64,000 bases of DNA from Chitinophagaceae bacterium (lineage in GTDB: Bacteria > Bacteroidota > Bacteroidia > Chitinophagales > Chitinophagaceae). Position 1 is the stretch's first letter. Each line of letters begins with the position of its first letter. This document shows, piece by piece, positions 62,405-64,000 of this stretch. The translations under genes were made by a program, and so were the position numbers. The notes beneath the pieces are model-generated. The model did no database searches. It was not told the DNA's origin and was given only the letters and a program-made list of their open reading frames with translations. The stretch is from NCBI GenBank assembly GCA_023957755.1, contig JAMLGT010000011.1:1-64000 (forward strand), in the 5' to 3' direction.

Positions 62405-62434
62405 AGAATTTAACAGGCAATAAATAAATAACCC

Positions 62435-62866
62435 ATGTTTTCAAAGACTACAGAATACGCGTTGCGTGCTGCATTGTACGTGGCAAAGGAAGGAAAAGAC
62501 GGCCGAAAAATTTCAATTGATGAAATTGCAGAAGCCATCGGTTCTCCCAGGCATTTTACGGCAAAAGTATTACAGGCGCTCTCCAGGGACGGCAGGGTGA
62601 TAGATTCAGAAAGAGGCCCTGGCGGTGGATTTTTCCTGGCCAAGGGGTCAGGGCAGTTACCTGTTAGTATTCTGCTGGAAGCTATGGGGGAAATGGAGGT
62701 GCTGACCGGCTGTGTACTGGGTTTGCCTAATTGCTCAGCAGAACGCCCTTGTGCTATGCATAATAAATATGAAGGTATTAAGAAGCAATTGCTTCATCTT
62801 TTTGAGACTACTTCAGTAGAATCACTGTCGGAAGAAACGAATATTCAAACCTTTTTTAAGCATTAG
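62435..62866 (+). CDS. Rrf2-family transcriptional regulator
   Basis: 143 residues with the winged-helix start MFSKTTEYALRAALYVAKEGKDG, DEIAEAIGSPRHFTAKVLQALSRDGRVIDSERGPGGGFFLA and a Cys set C-x6-C-x5-C in LTGCVLGLPNCSAERPCAMH. The Cys set suggests Fe-S sensing as in NsrR/IscR. Neither a nitric oxide nor an Fe-S operon is in the window, so the target is open. It lies 30 bases after the membrane protein gene. Confidence 0.88.
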   Translation: MFSKTTEYALRAALYVAKEGKDGRKISIDEIAEAIGSPRHFTAKVLQALSRDGRVIDSERGPGGGFFLAKGSGQLPVSILLEAMGEMEVLTGCVLGLPNCSAERPCAMHNKYEGIKKQLLHLFETTSVESLSEETNIQTFFKH

Positions 62867-62944
62867 TTGCTTGCCTGGCCTGTTTGCGACTTGTTTGAGG
62901 ATTTAATAGTTAGACGCTTATGCGGTTCAGAAATTGCAAGAGTA

Positions 62945-64000
62945 TTATTTGCGTATAAGGTCGATTAATTTTTGTCCCCGTACCAATATTTTCAATCCAC
63001 TTCTCCTGAGTGAAATAACTGGTTTCCTGTTAAAGTTATCTTCAATATCCTTTTTATAGACGTTCAGGATATCTTTATAAGAGATGATCCCGATAAGATT
63101 CTTGTTGGATGAAACCACAGGTAGTATATCCATATTTTCCTGAGCCATCAGTTCTACAGCCAGCCTGAGTGTATCGTTTTCGTTGACAGATATCGGAGTA
63201 CGCTTGATGAGTTCACTAACCAATTTTTGTTGCTGATGGTGTTCGCTAAATAGGTTGGAAGAACTGATGATTCCCTTAAACTCCTGTTTCTTATTTACTA
63301 TCACAAAGTAATTACTCTGGTAGCTTTTTTCTTTTTCAAGCCATCCGCGCACTTGTTCGATGGTATTATTTTCTTCAATAACAATACCGTTGTTACTCAT
63401 TACCTGTTTTACTGTCAGCGTAACCAGAATATCTGCCTCATAATGGTCGGGAGTCTGAACTCCACGGCGGGTAATTTTTTCCGTCATAATGGTGTTCTTC
63501 ATCAGGAAAAATGAAATGAAGTAAGCGGCCGTACAGGCAGCAAGGAGAGGAAGCAGTGCATGCGATTCACCGGTAACTTCCAATGCAAATACTATGGAAG
63601 TAAGCAAAGCCCGTGACGCACCGGCAAATAATGCGGACATACATACCAATGCTGTCATTGATATGGTGATTTCGCTGTTAGGAAAATAGTAGAGTATGAC
63701 ACCCGCGATAAGTGAACCCGCAGCTCCCCCTATAGTGAGCAAAGGTGCTAAGGTGCCACCCGAAGTGCCACTTCCTAATGCGATAGCCCAACTGACAAAC
63801 TTCAGCAGGCACAGTGACAGCACCACATTAAGTGCCAGGTGGCCGGATAATAAATCGGTAATATTTTCATAGCCTACGCCCAGCGTGCGTGGTGCAAAAT
63901 ATCCTACTATGCCTACAACAAGGCCTCCAATAGCAGGCCACCACATCCAGTGAACAGGGAGATGCTCAAACAAATCTTCTATCCAATAGACAACCTTTGT
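62945..64000 (-). CDS. ClC-type chloride channel/transporter with CBS pair, 5' end missing
   Basis: The frame stays open to the window edge, so only the C-terminal 351 residues are seen. The ClC half has GSGTSGGTLAPLLTIGGAAG, the equivalent of the ion-filter loop, and a second GASRALLTSIVFALEVTGE. Two CBS domains follow (about residues 190-250 and 255-315), which bind adenine nucleotides and gate such channels. Anion movement in the inner membrane is expected; whether it is a channel or an H+ antiporter cannot be told from this half. Confidence 0.88.
   Translation of the reverse strand, partial: TKVVYWIEDLFEHLPVHWMWWPAIGGLVVGIVGYFAPRTLGVGYENITDLLSGHLALNVVLSLCLLKFVSWAIALGSGTSGGTLAPLLTIGGAAGSLIAGVILYYFPNSEITISMTALVCMSALFAGASRALLTSIVFALEVTGESHALLPLLAACTAAYFISFFLMKNTIMTEKITRRGVQTPDHYEADILVTLTVKQVMSNNGIVIEENNTIEQVRGWLEKEKSYQSNYFVIVNKKQEFKGIISSSNLFSEHHQQQKLVSELIKRTPISVNENDTLRLAVELMAQENMDILPVVSSNKNLIGIISYKDILNVYKKDIEDNFNRKPVISLRRSGLKILVRGQKLIDLIRK

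Noticed and set aside
63700-63800. Ion-filter loop GSGTSGGTLAP as a defective ClC
   Set aside because: It lacks the GSGxPGGxFxP form of E. coli ClcA, but the same variant is, as far as I recall, usual among ClC-CBS proteins of Bacteroidota, so it is not taken as a defect.

Overview
The window looks like a chromosomal piece of a Bacteroidota genome, most likely family Chitinophagaceae. The evidence is a SusC/SusD pair, Bacteroidota-type secretion-sorting C-termini (T9SS), several promoters of the TTG-N19/20-TAnnTTTG type, a ribosomal protein THX gene, a split metH, DUF4286-like and small conserved genes typical of the group, and poor Shine-Dalgarno sites with several TTG starts. The family assignment is inference from gene content; no ribosomal RNA is present. 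I saw no insertion sequence, prophage, integrase or CRISPR array.

Layout. (1) 1-12.9 kb: housekeeping and envelope genes: an FtsB/DivIC-like protein, endonuclease III, an outer-membrane protein, an ABC exporter, purD, then the rod-shape cluster mreB-mreC-mreD-PBP2-rodA and an MBL-fold hydrolase. (2) 12.9-30.5 kb: an accessory glycan-use region. A LacI-type regulator lies between two transcription units: a leftward pair (parallel beta-helix protein plus a T9SS-sorted protein) and a rightward series (SusC, SusD, sulfatase, unassigned glycoside-hydrolase-like protein, second sulfatase, small periplasmic protein, GH109-like oxidoreductase/glycosidase, BspA-type repeat surface protein). Identical perfect palindromes GCAAACGTTTGC sit upstream of both units, so the whole region reads as one LacI-controlled polysaccharide utilisation locus for a sulfated glycan, perhaps containing N-acetylgalactosamine. 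(3) 30.6-43.5 kb: mostly metabolic genes: DsbA/FrnE-like, tRNA-Lys, YceI, SLC13 permease, FabG, carbonic anhydrase, NhaA, two-piece methionine synthase, exonuclease III, HU, THX, PdxH. (4) 43.5-54 kb: a long coiled-coil membrane protein built of exact 55-residue repeats, PyrH, RlmD, a thioredoxin-like protein, a parvulin isomerase, MetF, a NicO-like membrane protein, a PAP2 phosphatase, and a 700-base stretch with repeats and candidate small genes. (5) 54-64 kb: a Snf2 ATPase with two SWIM motifs, ComB, GcvT, tRNA-Arg, RpoN, a membrane protein, an Rrf2 regulator and a ClC channel cut by the window edge.

How the genes fit together. MreBCD, PBP2 and RodA form the elongasome. The split MetH and MetF are the two successive steps that carry a methyl group from methylene-THF to homocysteine, and GcvT feeds the same one-carbon pool, but these genes are in three separate places. 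In the glycan region SusC/D would import oligosaccharide, the two sulfatases (both Cys-type, needing formylglycine maturation by an enzyme not in the window) would desulfate, and the GH-like and GH109-like proteins would cleave it; the T9SS-sorted proteins would act at the cell surface.

The observations I rate highest are the paired LacI operators framing the sulfatase locus, the unassigned glycoside-hydrolase-like enzyme with a decayed copy of its own 3' end just downstream, the 55-residue periodic coiled coil, and the repeat-rich intergenic regions before nhaA and around 53.9 kb.
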